Shown here piece after piece: positions 21,823 through 32,710 of a stretch of DNA of 64,000 nt. The notes under the pieces are model-generated. The model ran no database searches. It was not told the origin of the DNA and worked only from the letters and a program-made list of their open reading frames with translations. Each line of letters starts with the position of its first letter. Within the stretch, counting starts at the first letter, position 1. This DNA comes from Stomoxys calcitrans (taxonomy: Eukaryota > Arthropoda > Insecta > Diptera > Muscidae): the NCBI RefSeq assembly GCF_963082655.1, contig NC_081554.1, positions 129,333,962 through 129,397,961 on the forward strand, read 5' to 3'. A program made the position numbers and the translations under genes.

Positions 21823-23401
21823 CTCCCTCTTCTTCTTTTCTACTTTCTCCTAGGATGAACACAATTGACCTAAGTTCTCCGAGTGAAGTGGTCATAGTGG
21901 GTCTCATAAAAGAAAGCTCCATGCCAAGTTATAGAAAAGTTGGTTGGTAAGTCCACTTACATATTTATGTGAGCTTTATCTAAAACTTCGATTTCTATTA
22001 AAATCGGAAACGATTTCTTTCAAATTTAAGAGGTTTTGTCCCTAGTTCATGAAAATATCTGTGCAAATTTTCAAGACAACGATTACAAATTAAAAGTTGC
22101 TGACCGTTGAATATAGCTAGTTCGATTCAAAGAACATTTCAAAAACGATCGCTATATCATTAATAGTAATTATTTTAGTATTAATTTAATTAATTAATTT
22201 AATTATATGTTGTTCTCTTTAACTTCTAGGTGCTACCCTGTTCAAGAAAAGTGGTGGAGGGTATGCCAATTATGCTATTTGGTGTTTGAGGAAAAAGAAG
22301 GCGGAGAGGAGCTGGCGAGGTTTATTTATTAATCACGTAAAATTTTTCTTTTTTACAATGCAAATCAATCTGTTGCATTTGAGTTATCAAAATACCTTAA
22401 GGTCAGACTTACACATACATATATTCATTTTTTTTATTTATTTTTTTCAAGGTGTTATAAACAGAACGATATAATGTATGTCCATAAATAAAGGTGATAA
22501 TATTTTTTTACCCGTTTTTTATTAGATTTTCTATGACCTTTGAAAATTGTTTATGCTTTCAATTTGACCAGCATGATTCATAAGCGTCGTAGTCAATTTT
22601 TCAAACATTCCATTTGAAGTCGGACAAAAAACAAAATTAATTTCTTTATAATTGATTTAGTTGTCGGAAGTCTTGACGAAAACACCAAATCTCCAATGAG
22701 TGATTACCATAAATGCATGTGAGTAAATTTCAATTTAATTTTAAATGTGAAATGACTGATTATAAGACAAATGCATCAGTCACGGCAATTTTACTTGATA
22801 TATGAAACCTTCGACCTGAAACCAAGACCCCAAAAATGAGAGACATCATAAATCACCTCTAGAAATGGCATGGTAATCCATCTTTTTGACTTTGGGCAAA
22901 ACAGTGCGGAATACAACTGACAAAACTCATTTAAAACCAATTCGTCATTAAATTTTGAGCGCACTACAAACGCCAAGGCATGAAATGCGTATGATGCGAC
23001 GCGATACAACAATCATCGACAAACTTATAATTAATCAAATACGTTTTGCATTAAAAACCACCATAAAACACAGTGGCTAAAAACACAAAAAATTAAGTAG
23101 GACCTTCTAAAACGAGTATAGATGAATAAAACTTGAGCCGTGTAGACTTTGTGTTCAATTATTTTCTAAAGCAAAAGCAAGGCTAGTAACTTACAAGTAA
23201 AAATTATATTAAATTATTAAGGTCTTACAAACAGCTCCGTTGCGAGATTCAAAAGAAATAGAAAGACAATATGAATTGTATCATGCAGAATACCAAAATG
23301 TCAGCAAATATCAATCGTTCCTATATTAACTGAATAAGCATTGTTAAATATAAACACACATGCGTATTAAAATATGAAGGCAGTTAAGAAAGGAACAAAT
23401 G
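21823..23401. other. Low-repeat stretch, no gene seen
   Basis: AT-rich. Near 22230-22270, GCTACCCTGTTCAAG and GTGGTGGAGGGTATGCC resemble a worn HINE tip pair. Near 22160-22200 there is a TTAATTTAATTAATTAATTT tract. Frames up to 84 codons show no domain or splice support. No RNA gene recognised. Confidence 0.45.
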
Positions 23402-24787
23402 AATCAAGTTAAAAGGCAATAACTTGATAACTTGGATACCCACCACATCGGATATATATGTAAACCACCTTTCGTCATAATCCGGTGAAAAATTCATAAT
23501 TTATTTAAGCTGCTATGGGGGGCAGCTTTATCGAAATATGGAGCGATTTCGACCAAATTCGACACGGATATCGAGTGGTCTATTACGTACAAGTCATTGC
23601 TCAATTTTTTAGATCCAAATATGGGTCTTTTTGGTAGCCATATCCAAAAATAGATCGATGTGAAGCATATCCGCAAAGCCTAACATAAGTCCCTAAGTCA
23701 AATTTCAGAGAGAGATCGGTCTATATGGCAGCTATATCCAAATCTGGACCGATCTGGATAAAATTGTAGAATGTTGTCGAAGAACTTAACGCAACTCACT
23801 GTCCCTAATTTCGGCGAAATCGGACAATAAATGCGCCTATTATGGGCCCAAAACCTTATATCGAGAGATCGGTCTATTTGGCCGCTATATCCAAATCTGG
23901 ACCGATGTGAGACAAATTAAAGAAGAATGTTGAAGGGGCCAACACAACTCACTGTCCCAAATTTCGGCGATTTGGGGCTATAAATGCGCCTTTTATGGGC
24001 CCAAAACCTTAAGTCGAGAGATCGGTTTATATGGCAGCTATGTCCAAATTTGCACCGATCTGTGCCATATTGCAGAAAACTGTTGGGGGGCTTAACACAA
24101 CTGACTGTCTCAAATTTCAGCGACATCGGACAATGAAAGCGCCTTTTATGGGCCCAAAACCTTAAATCGAGAGACCGGTCTATATGGCAGCTATATCCAA
24201 ATCTGGACCAATCTGGGCCTAATTTAAGAAGGATTTCGACTTGCCTAACTGGTAACTTACTGTCCCAAATTTCAACAAAATCGGATAATAAATGCGGCTT
24301 TTATGAGCCCAATACCCTAAATTTGCGGATTGGCCTATGTGGGGGTTTTTATCAAGGTATAGTACGAGAGGCCACCGTAGCGCAGAGGTTAGCATGTCCG
24401 CCTATGACGCTGAACGCCTGAGTTCGAATCCTGGCGAGACCAGAAATAATTTTCAACGGTAGTTTACCCCTCCTTATGCTGGCAACATTTGTGAGGTACC
24501 ATGCCATGTAAAACTTCTCTCCAAAGAGGTGTCGCACTGCGCCACGCCGTTCGGACTCGGCTCTAAAAAGGAGGCCCCCTACCATTGAGCTTAAAATTTG
24601 AATCGGACTGCACTCATTGATATGTGAGAAGTTTGCCCCTGTTCCTTAGTGGAATGTTCATGGGCAAAATTTGCATAGTCCGATATAGCCCATCTTCTAA
24701 CTTAACCTGTTAATGGACAAAAAGAGAATCTGTGCAAAGTTTCAGCTCAATATCTCTATTTTTAAAGACTGTAGCACGATTTCAACG
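23402..24787 (-). mobile_element. HINE-A5, interrupted by a SINE
   Basis: Family A in reverse. The 3' end is altered to ATCAAGTTAAAAGGCAATAA and ACTTGATAACTTGGATACCC, so the GC hairpin is lost. An array of ~152-bp units covers 23690-24330. The SINE at 24368-24674 splits the AAGGTATAGTACGATATAGC stretch. The element stops at ~24787 after GCACGATTTCAACG, before the GACAGACGG tract, so head and 5' tip are missing. Confidence 0.85.
24368..24674 (+). mobile_element. tRNA-derived SINE, complete copy with TSD
   Basis: A 307-bp SINE. The tRNA-like head has an A box (GTAGCGCAGAGGTTAGCATG) and a B box (GAGTTCGAATCCTGG), the internal RNA polymerase III promoter. A tRNA-unrelated body follows: GGTACCATGCCATGTAAAAC, CACGCCGTTCGGACTCGG, AAAAAGGAGGCCCCCTACC, GCACTCATTGATATGTGAG and AATGTTCATGGGCAAAATTT. 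Flanks ATAGTACGA (24359-24367) and ATAGTCCGA (24675-24683) are a 9-bp target-site duplication with one mismatch. The host HINE sequence continues across it. Mobilisation would depend on a partner LINE's enzyme. Confidence 0.92.
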
Positions 24788-24834
24788 TATAAAATTTTGA
24801 ACAAATACAATATGTTCAAACTGTGATAACTACG

Positions 24835-25331
24835 GTTCACAAACAACGGCATTATTGCAAATTATCCAAAATCTGATGAACATATAAATGGGAGCTATAT
24901 CTAATTCTGAACCGATTTGGAGCAAATTTCTCAGATAATGTACTAGTCGTTGGGGAAAACGATGTGCAAATTTTTGGCAAGATTGGTCAATAAATGCGCT
25001 TGCAGCATCCCTAGGAGTGAAAATTGGGCGATATATGTATATGAGAGCTATTTTTGAATCATAGCCTATTTGTATGATATTCACCAGTATTGTCGAAAGT
25101 CATAAGAAAAAGTATCCTGCAAAAATCGAGAGAATTGGTTAACAGATGAGTACTTTATTCCAATTTTTCTCAAAATCGGACGAACATATATATGGGAGCT
25201 ATATCTAAATCCAAACCGATTTCGAAGAAACTTTACAGACATTGTGGAAGTCGCGGAGGAAAACGTTGTACAAAATTTTGGGAATATTGGTCAATAAATA
25301 CGCTTGCAATGGCTCTAGGAGTAAAAATCGG

Positions 25332-25414
<83 letters not shown>

Positions 25415-25573
25415 GTTTCGTATCTTGGCCGAAAACATGCCTGTACAAAATTTTGAGACGATCGGATGAAAATTGCGACCTGTACTTTGTACACAAATTA
25501 ACATCCTTCTGGGTGTTACAAACAAATGCACTAAGTTATAATACCCCGTACCACAGTAGTGGTGTAGGGTATA
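24835..25573 (-). mobile_element. HINE-C3, family-C element with (AT)n
   Basis: Two and a half family-C half units in reverse (TGGGAGCTATATCTAATTC, AAATGCGCTTGCAGC, AAAATTGGGCGATATATG), then an AT microsatellite, ACATGCCTGTACAAAATTTTG, GATGAAAATTGCGACCTGTAC, GGGTGTTACAAACAAATGC and the 5' tip TACCCCGTACCACAGTAG with GGTGTAGGGTATA. The hairpin end is missing. Confidence 0.82.
25335..25409. repeat. (AT)n microsatellite in HINE-C3
   Basis: About 37 AT dinucleotides growing out of the GGTCGATATAT segment of the family-C unit, the same unit position as the tract at 15025. Confidence 0.95.
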
Positions 25574-25876
25574 ATTATTCAGAGCGCGGTATGCAGTTGC
25601 GGATGAACTTAAACGTAGTTTGCAAATAAATATATATAATGAGGTGTATTTACACCTATTGCTGATATGTACTCCGCTATTCGATATGCAGTAAGAACAA
25701 GGCAAGTAATTGAGAAAGAACATAAAACATGCATAGCTAACCAACAAAATAATTCGTACATTAAAGTAGCTAATTACAATTTAGATTAGTTTAAAGTAAA
25801 TATATTTTCATTTAAGGGCATTTCGCTAATGATGGTTTTTATAGATATGTCAATAATAACAATAAGAAAACATTAT
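25574..25876. other. Low-repeat stretch, no gene seen
   Basis: About 300 bp between HINE-C3 and a mariner remnant. AT-rich; a small inverted repeat GAGGTGTATTTACACCTATT is visible near 25641. No gene recognised. Confidence 0.45.
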
Positions 25877-26712
25877 TTGTAATTGAAGAAAACATTAATC
25901 TTTATTTGAATCTTTAGTACAGTGTATATAATTTAATGTTTGAAGATCATTTCATGGTTCATCCGCTTAGTACAATTTTGGCTTACTCTTTCCAACATTT
26001 CGGCCGGTATCTCACGAATAAATGTTTTAATCTTGTCTTCCAATGCGTCAATTTAAGTGGGCTTGTCTGTATAGACATGAGCTTTAACATAGCTCCACAA
26101 AAATAATCTAAAGGCGTTAAATCGCACCAACTAGGCGGTCAATTGACCGGTCCTGAAGGTGAAATAAAATGTTCACGGAACTCCCCTCTCAATAAGTGCA
26201 TTGCTACGCGTGTTGTGTGGCTTGTGCAAGGTCTTGTTGAAACCACATGTCATGGAAGTCAAGCTCTTGCATTTTGGGCAAAACAAAGTTGGATATAATC
26301 TCACGGTGGCGCTCACCATTCACAGTTACGTTACGATTCGCATCATCTTTGAAGAAGTATGGTCCAATGATGCCATACCAGCCCGTAAACCGCACCAAAC
26401 TGTCACTTTTTCTTAATGGATTGGTAGCTCTTGCAATGCTTCTGGCTGATCTTCACTCCAAAATCGACAATTCCGCTTATTTATGTAAACTAACCATAAT
26501 ATGGAAAAAGCGAGCGATGAACTTCCTTAACAGAGCACGCATTTTTATAATAAAATTCAATAATTTGCAAGCGTTGTTCGTTTGCAAAATGATTCATGGT
26601 TAAATTATAGACCAAACTGAAGATGTTTGACAGTGAAACAAAACACGAAACATTCATGAGCTGTTTAAATCAGTGTTGCCAAAGAGATAATAGCTAAAAA
26701 AATCACCCTTTA
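25877..26712 (-). mobile_element. Mariner-like element 1, internally deleted
   Basis: Remains of a mariner-like DDE transposase in reverse. The best frame (26204-26398) contains IIGPYFFKDDANRNVTVNGE, then LPKMQELDFHDMWFQQD, whose last Asp is the second catalytic acid. C-terminal sequence (to ~25950) is readable in other frames, and N-terminal sequence lies near 26550-26600. The segment holding the first catalytic Asp is shrunken. The right end AAAAAAATCACCCT (to 26712) matches the terminus of the fold-back derivative at 51717-52311; no left terminus is seen. Inactive. Confidence 0.82.
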
Positions 26713-26811
26713 ATTTTACTTTTATATTACTTTAAAAAGTTTTCTTAATGCCTTTTCAATCCCTTTCTCTTTCAGGGTGGTATGAATACCAAAGCTCTCT
26801 ATAGTGAAATG

Positions 26812-28352
26812 AACAAGTAAAAAGCCGTTAAGTTCGGCCGGGCCGAACTTTGGATACTCACCACCTCGGGAATATAGTAAACCATCTTTCATCAAAATCC
26901 GGTGAAAATTTTATACCTTTTGTCCCATAGCAGTTATATCAAAATATGTTCCAATTTTGACAAAATACTTATAAGTACAAGTCATTGTTCAATTGTGTAT
27001 AACAAAATATTGGTCCTTTAAGTAGCTTTATCTAAAAATAAACCGATCTGAGCTACATACGACACGGATTTCGAAAAGCCTAACATAAGTCACTGAGTCA
27101 AATTTATGTGAAATCGGACTATAAATGAGCCTTTTATGGGGCCAAAACTTTAAATCGAGATATCGGTCTATATGGCAGCTATATCCAAATCTGAACCGAT
27201 GTGGCCCAAGTTCCAGAAAACATTTGAAGGGCCTAACTCAATTCACTGTCCAAAATTTCGACGACATTGGACAATAAATGCGCCTTTTCTGGACCCAAAA
27301 ACTTAAATAGAGAGATCGGTCTATATGGCAGCTATATCCAAATCTTAACCGATCTGTGAAATATTGCAGGATTATGTCGAGGGGCTTAACCTAACTCACT
27401 GTCCCAAATTTCGACATCGGACAATAAATGAGCATTTTACGGGCCCAAAACCTGAAATCGAGAGATCGGTCTATATGGCAGCTATATCCAAAACTGGACC
27501 GATCTGCACCAAATTGATGAGGGATGTCGAAAAGCCTAACACATCTCACTGTACCATAATTTAGCAAAATCAGATAATAAATGTGGCTTTTATGGGCCTA
27601 AGACCCTAAATCGGCGGATCGGTCTATATGGCAGCTATATCCAAATCTGGACCGATCTGAGCCAAATTGACAAAGGATGTTAAGGATCCTAGCACAACTC
27701 ACTGTTCCGAATTTCAGCAAAATCGGATAATAAATGTGGCTTTTATGGGCCTAAGACCCTAAATCGGAGGATCGGTCTATATGGCAGCTATATCCAAATC
27801 TGGACCGTTCTGGGCCAAATTGACGAAGGATGTCGAAGGGCTTTACACAATTCACTGTCCCAAATTTCAGCAAAATCGGATAATAAATGTGGCTTTTATG
27901 GGCCTAAGATCCTAAATCGGAGGATCGGTCTATATGGCAGCTATATTCAAATCTGAACCGATCGGAGCCAAATTGACGAAGGGTGTCGAGTCCTAACACA
28001 ACTCACTGTCCCAAATTTCATCAAAATCGGATAATAAATGTGGCTTTTATGGGCCTAAGTCCCTAAATCGTCGGATCGATCTATATGGGGGGTCCGATAT
28101 ACCCATCTTCGAACTTAACCTGCTTATGGACAAAAAAAGAACCTGTGCAAAATTTCAGCTCAATAACACTATTTTTAAAGACTGTAGCGGATTTCAACAG
28201 ACAGACGGACAGACGGACGGACATGTCTAGATCGTCTTAGATTTTTACGCTGATCAAGAATATATATACTTTATAGGGTCGGAAATGGATATTTCGATGT
28301 AAACGGAATGACAAAATGAATATACCCCAATCCTTTGGTGGTGGGTATAAAA
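26812..28352 (-). mobile_element. HINE-A6, complete family-A element
   Basis: 1.54 kb in reverse, with both ends: AACAAGTAAAAAGCCGTTAAG and hairpin, ATACTCACCACCTCGGG; array of about seven units (27150-28080); GACAGACGGACAGACGGACG; head AAGAATATATATACTTTATAG; tip CCTTTGGTGGTGGGTATAAA. Confidence 0.92.
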
Positions 28353-28554
28353 ATATCGTCTGATCGATTTGAGGCATGAACAATGTTGCAAAGCGGTTTA
28401 TCATACTCTGCAAAAATGTCTAGAAGGTGGCGCCGCACCTGCTTTCACAACCGCGCCAGCTCCGTCTACAACAAGTGAACCTTCAGTATTTGATCAGGCC
28501 AGTCAAAATATACACAATATTGCTTCTACCGTTCTGAAGGTTTTGAATTAAATT
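28353..28554 (+). pseudogene. Coding-like island between two HINEs (unknown)
   Basis: An open frame without internal stops from ~28352 to TAA at 28549-28551. It begins YRLIDLRHEQCCKAVYH, continues TLQKCLEGGAAPAFTTAPAP and ends NIHNIASTVLKVLN. It is distinctly GC-richer than its surroundings and has an Ala/Pro/Thr linker and an amphipathic C-terminus, like a real protein tail. There is no good ATG (TTG or mid-frame only) and no clear splice acceptor: the HINE tip abuts it directly. Downstream, GATAAAAAAAAACC could be a short poly(A). It may be the last exon or processed remnant of a host gene. I do not recognise the protein. Confidence 0.4.
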
Positions 28555-28595
28555 GAATTTGAAATATTCAACAATTAATGTTACGATAAAAAAAA

Positions 28596-29583
28596 ACCAG
28601 TAAAAAGGCTTTAAGTTCGGCCGGGCGGAACTTTGGATACCCACCACCTCGGGTATCTATGTAAACCATCTTTCATCAAAATCCGGTGAAAATTCTTACC
28701 TCATGCCCCATAGCAGCTATATCAAAATATGTTTCGATTTGGACCAAATACTAATAAGTCATTGTTCAAATGTGCATAACAAAATATATTAGTCTTTTTA
28801 GTAGCTATTGCAATATACAATATATATTGCAATATATCTATACGACACGGATGTCGTAAACCCTAAGCCTAACATAAGTCACTGTGTCAAATTTCAGTGA
28901 AATCGGACAATAAATGCGCCATTTATGGCCCCAAAACCTTAAATCGTGAGATCGGTCAATATGGCAACTATATTAAAATCTGGACCGATTTAGACCAAAG
29001 GGCCTAACACAACTCACTGTACCAAATTTCGGCGACATCGGACAATAAATGCGCCTTTTATGAGCCCAAAACCTTAAATCGAGAGGTCGGTCTATATGAC
29101 AGCTATATCCAAGTCTGGGCTGATCTGGTCCAAATTAAAGAAGGGTGTCAAAGGGCCTAAGAATATTTTTGGCAAAATCGGACAATAAATGCGCCTTTAA
29201 TGGGCGCAAGACCTTAAATCGAGAGATCAGTCTATATGGCAGCTATATTCAAATCTGGACCGATCTGGGCCAAATTAAAGATGCATGTCGAAGGGCCTAA
29301 CACAACTCTCTCCCAAATTTCCGATAATAAATGAGGCCTTATATGGGCCTAAGACCCTTAATCTCCGGATCGGTCTATATGGGGGCTATATCAAGATATA
29401 GTCCGATATAGCGTATCTTCGAATTCAACCTGCCTTTGGACATAAGAACAATCTATGCAAAGTTTCAGCTCAATATGTCTATTTTTAAAGACTGTAGCGT
29501 GATTTCAACAGATAGGCGGACAGATGGACGGACATGGCTAGATCGTCTTAGATTTTTACGTTGATCAAGAATATATATACTTT
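28596..29583 (-). mobile_element. HINE-A7, 5' tip missing
   Basis: Family A in reverse. The hairpin is GTTCGGCCGGGCGGAAC (one unpaired change). The array has shortened units from 28900 to 29350, then GATAGGCGGACAGATGGACG, and the head stops at AAGAATATATATACTTTAAG without the GGTCGGAAATGG part or tip. A TATTGCAATATATATTGCAA inverted repeat sits near 28807-28835. Confidence 0.85.
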
Positions 29584-29738
29584 AAGCATGTGGAAGAAAT
29601 ATTACTATAACTTTTCCAGATATTACTGCTTACATAGAAGCAAAAGCACTTTGCACTCCTTACCAAAGCAAATGTTTTGCGGAATTTCTAGAGGCATATT
29701 TGAAAATTATTTTCTTCTTTTGTATTAGGTCCCCTTAA
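29584..29738 (+). other. Possible exon-like fragment (unknown)
   Basis: TACTATAACTTTTCCAG at 29602-29618 is a good match to a fly branch-plus-acceptor sequence. The frame after it reads ITAYIEAKALCTPYQSKCF then AEFLEAYLK before degenerating into hydrophobic codons and a stop. No donor site follows cleanly. It might be a host exon, a captured gene piece, or chance. Not recognised. Confidence 0.25.
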
Positions 29739-30910
29739 TTATACCCTCCACCATAAGATGGGGGGTATACTAATTTCGTCATTCTGATTGTAACTACTCG
29801 AAATATTCGTCTGAGACCCCATAAAGTATATATATTCTTGATCGTCGTGAAATTTTATGTCGATCTAGCCATGTCCGTCCGTCTGTCCGTCCGTCTGTCC
29901 GTCCGTCCGTCTGTCTGTCGAAAGCACGCTAACTTCCGTAGGAGTAAAGCTAGCCGCTTGAAATTTTGCACAAATACTTCTTATTAGTGTAGGTCGGTTG
30001 GTATTGTAAATGGGCCATATCGGTCCATGTTTTGATATAGCTGCCATATAAACCGATCTTGGGTCTTGACTTCTTGAGCCTGTAGAGTGCGCAATTCTTA
30101 TCCGATTGGAATGAAATTTTGCACGACGTGTTTTGTTATGATATCCAACACCTGTGCCAAGTATGGTTCAAATCGGTCCATAACCTGATATAGCTGTCAT
30201 ATAAACCGATCTTGGGTCTTGACTTCTTGAGCCTCTAGAGTGCGCAATTCTTATCGAATTTGAATGAATTTTGGCACGTAGTATTTTGTTATGATATCCA
30301 ACAACTGTGCCAAATATGGTTCAAATCGGTTCATAACCTGATAAAGCTGTCATATAAATAGATCTGGGGACTTGACTTCTTGAGCTTCTAGAGGGCTCAA
30401 TTTCTATCCGATTTGGCTGAAATTTCGCAAGACGTTTTTTATTGTTACTTTTAACAACTATGTCAAATAAAGTACAAGTCGGTTCATAACCTGATATAGC
30501 TGCCATATAAACCGGTCTGGGATCTTGACTTCTTGAGCCTCTAGAGGTCGCAATTATTATCCGATTTTCTCTCATGACCATTAACATACGTGTTTGTTAT
30601 GATCTGAATCGGTCTATAGGCCGATACAGCTCCCATATAGATCGATCTCTCTATTTGACTTCTTGAGCCCACAAAGGGCGCAATTCTTATTCGAATTGGC
30701 TGACATTTTACATAGGTCTCCAACATATAATTTAATTGTGGTCCAAACCGGACCATATGTTGATATCGCTCTAATAGCAGAGCAAATCTTTTCTTATATC
30801 CTTTTTTTTGCCTAAGAAGAGATGCCGGGAAAAGAACTCGACAAATGCGATCCATGGTGGAGGGTATATAAGATTCGGCCCGGCCGAACTTACCACGCTT
30901 TTACTTGTTT
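29739..30910 (+). mobile_element. HINE-B7, complete and young-looking
   Basis: Forward, 1.17 kb, all parts present: TTATACCCTCCACCATAAG, GAGACCCCATAAAGTATATA, CTAGCCATGTCCGTCCGTC tract, GAAAGCACGCTAACTTCC, five units, ATCCATGGTGGAGGGTATAT, hairpin ATTCGGCCCGGCCGAACTTA and CCACGCTTTTACTTGTTT. It closely matches the copy beginning at 63530 (about a dozen differences over the shared ~470 bp, by eye), suggesting recent spread. Confidence 0.95.
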
Positions 30911-31077
30911 TGTTTGATTACATCATAGTTTTCAGATAACAAACCGACGGAGATGTGAATTTACTGCGATTTTTTCAGTTTCAATTTTTCTTTAATTGAG
31001 AGAACGTTTCGTTCTCTTTCTCTTATAGTTGGAGCCTTTTGTCGAATATTTTTATTCAAACTTTATTTTCTTCTTTA

Positions 31078-31317
31078 TGTCGTCCGATTTGTACTTCTTG
31101 AGCTACTGCAAGCGCATTTATTGACCAATTTATGACTGTTAATCTTATCAATATCTATTCAGATTGCATTTACATACGTACTTAAAACAAATTTGAAATG
31201 ATTTGCTATAAATTTGATGGGGATTATTAAATAACCCATCCAAAAACTTACACTGAAGTCCACATAAATGGTAGGTGTATGGTGTTACATAGTCGGCACC
31301 GCATGATTTTTCCTTTC
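31078..31317 (+). mobile_element. HINE-C fragment, 3' side
   Basis: GTCCGATTTGTACTTCTTGAG, ACTGCAAGCGCATTTATTG and the terminal GGTGTATGGTGTTACATAG with a decayed hairpin (AGTCGGCACCGCATGATTTT). The middle is diverged. Part of a family-C array and end. Confidence 0.6.
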
Positions 31318-31522
31318 CTTACCTCTTTTTTAAAGAACTTGTTAGTTCCGAAAGAATGCCCGTTACTTTGTAATGTAAACAATAAGTGTTTAAATTAAAC
31401 CGATTTTTAAATGGACTCATACGAGTAAATAAACGATTTTGGACGTAAAGCGATTTTACGCTATTTAGATTTTTTTTTGTTTTTAACGGGGAATATTGTT
31501 CCAACATTTTTTAATATTTACT

Positions 31523-32299
31523 TTTTATAGCCACTACCGAAGGATGGGTTGTATTCATTTTGTCATTCCGTTTGCATCACATCAAATTATCCATTTCCGA
31601 TATAGTATATATATTCTTGATCGTCGTAAAAATCTAAGACGAACAACCATGTCAGTCCGTTTGTCTATTGATATCACGCTACACTCTTTAAAAATGAAGA
31701 TATTAAAACTTTGCACGGGTTCTTTCTTTGTCCATAGGCAGTTGACTTCGAAGATGGGCTATATCGGACTATATCTTCATATAGCCCAAATATAGACCGA
31801 TCTGCCTATAAAAGCAACATTTATTATCCGATTTGATGAAATTTGAGACAGTGAGTTGTGGTTGGTATCCTTCTTTAATTTGGCCCAAAGCGGTCCAAAT
31901 TTGGATAGCTGCCATATAGCCCGATCTCTCAATTTAAGGTCTTGGACCCATAAAAGGGGTATTTATTTTCCGATTTCGCTGAAATTTAGGTCAGTGAGTT
32001 ATATTAGGTCCCTCCATATCCTTCTTGTTAGGCTTTTCAATATCCGTGTCCCATCGGTCTATATTTAGATATAGCTGCCATAAAGACCTATATTGAATCA
32101 AAATTGAATAGACTTGTATTTATTCGACCACTCAATGCCCGTACCGAATTTGATAGAAATCGGACCATATTTCAATATAACTGCTTTAGGTGATAATGCA
32201 TTTTCCACCAGATTATGATGAATGGTTTTTTACATATATATCCGAGGTGGTGGGTATCCAAAGTTCGTCCCAGACGAACTTAATGGATTTTTACATGTT
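31523..32299 (+). mobile_element. HINE-A8, diverged, with compensated hairpin
   Basis: Forward: TTTTTATAGCCACTACCGAAGG, GATATAGTATATATATTCTTG, a shortened head, about three units and 3' end GGTGGTGGGTATCC. The hairpin is GTTCGTCCCAGACGAAC instead of GTTCGGCCCGGCCGAAC: both partners of one pair have changed (G-C to T-A) and the stem is intact. It ends in AATGGATTTTTACATGTTA. Confidence 0.88.
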
Positions 32300-32389
32300 A
32301 AAGTGATCTGGATGGTAAAACGTAGAAACTGGAAAGCATCTTCCGTCTAAATGAGTCTAATGGTAGGCTGCCTCTTAAATCTAACCATT

Positions 32390-32710
32390 TTCCTTTGTGA
32401 CTTGGAACGATCGTGCCAAGTATGGTCCAAGTCGTTTATAACCTGATATACCTGGCAAATCAATATTTTGGCCACAAATGTTATCCCATTTGGCTGCAAT
32501 TTATTATGCAATGATGGCACAATCGTGCCATGTATGGTACCAATCGGCATATAGGCTGTTACACCTCCCACATAAACCCAACTCCCGATTTGACATCTTT
32601 AGCCAATGTAAGCCGCAATTGTTGCACGATTAGGCTACAACTTCGTACGTTGTGCTTTGCTATGATATCTCACATCCATAGTAAGTATTGTCCAAGTATT
32701 GTTCGTATGT
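32390..32710 (+). mobile_element. HINE-D array fragment, decayed
   Basis: Two family-D-like units: GTGCCAAGTATGGTCCAAG, TTATAACCTGATATACCTGG, ACTCCCGATTTGACATCTTT and AGCCGCAATTGTTGCACG. No head or hairpin end. Confidence 0.6.

Noticed and set aside
22791..23012. 73-codon reverse frame
   Set aside because: No domain, no support for start or splicing; chance-length frame.
24368..24440. A functional tRNA gene
   Set aside because: A and B boxes are present, but the sequence does not fold into a proper anticodon and acceptor stem, continues into a shared 230-bp body and occurs several times: a SINE.
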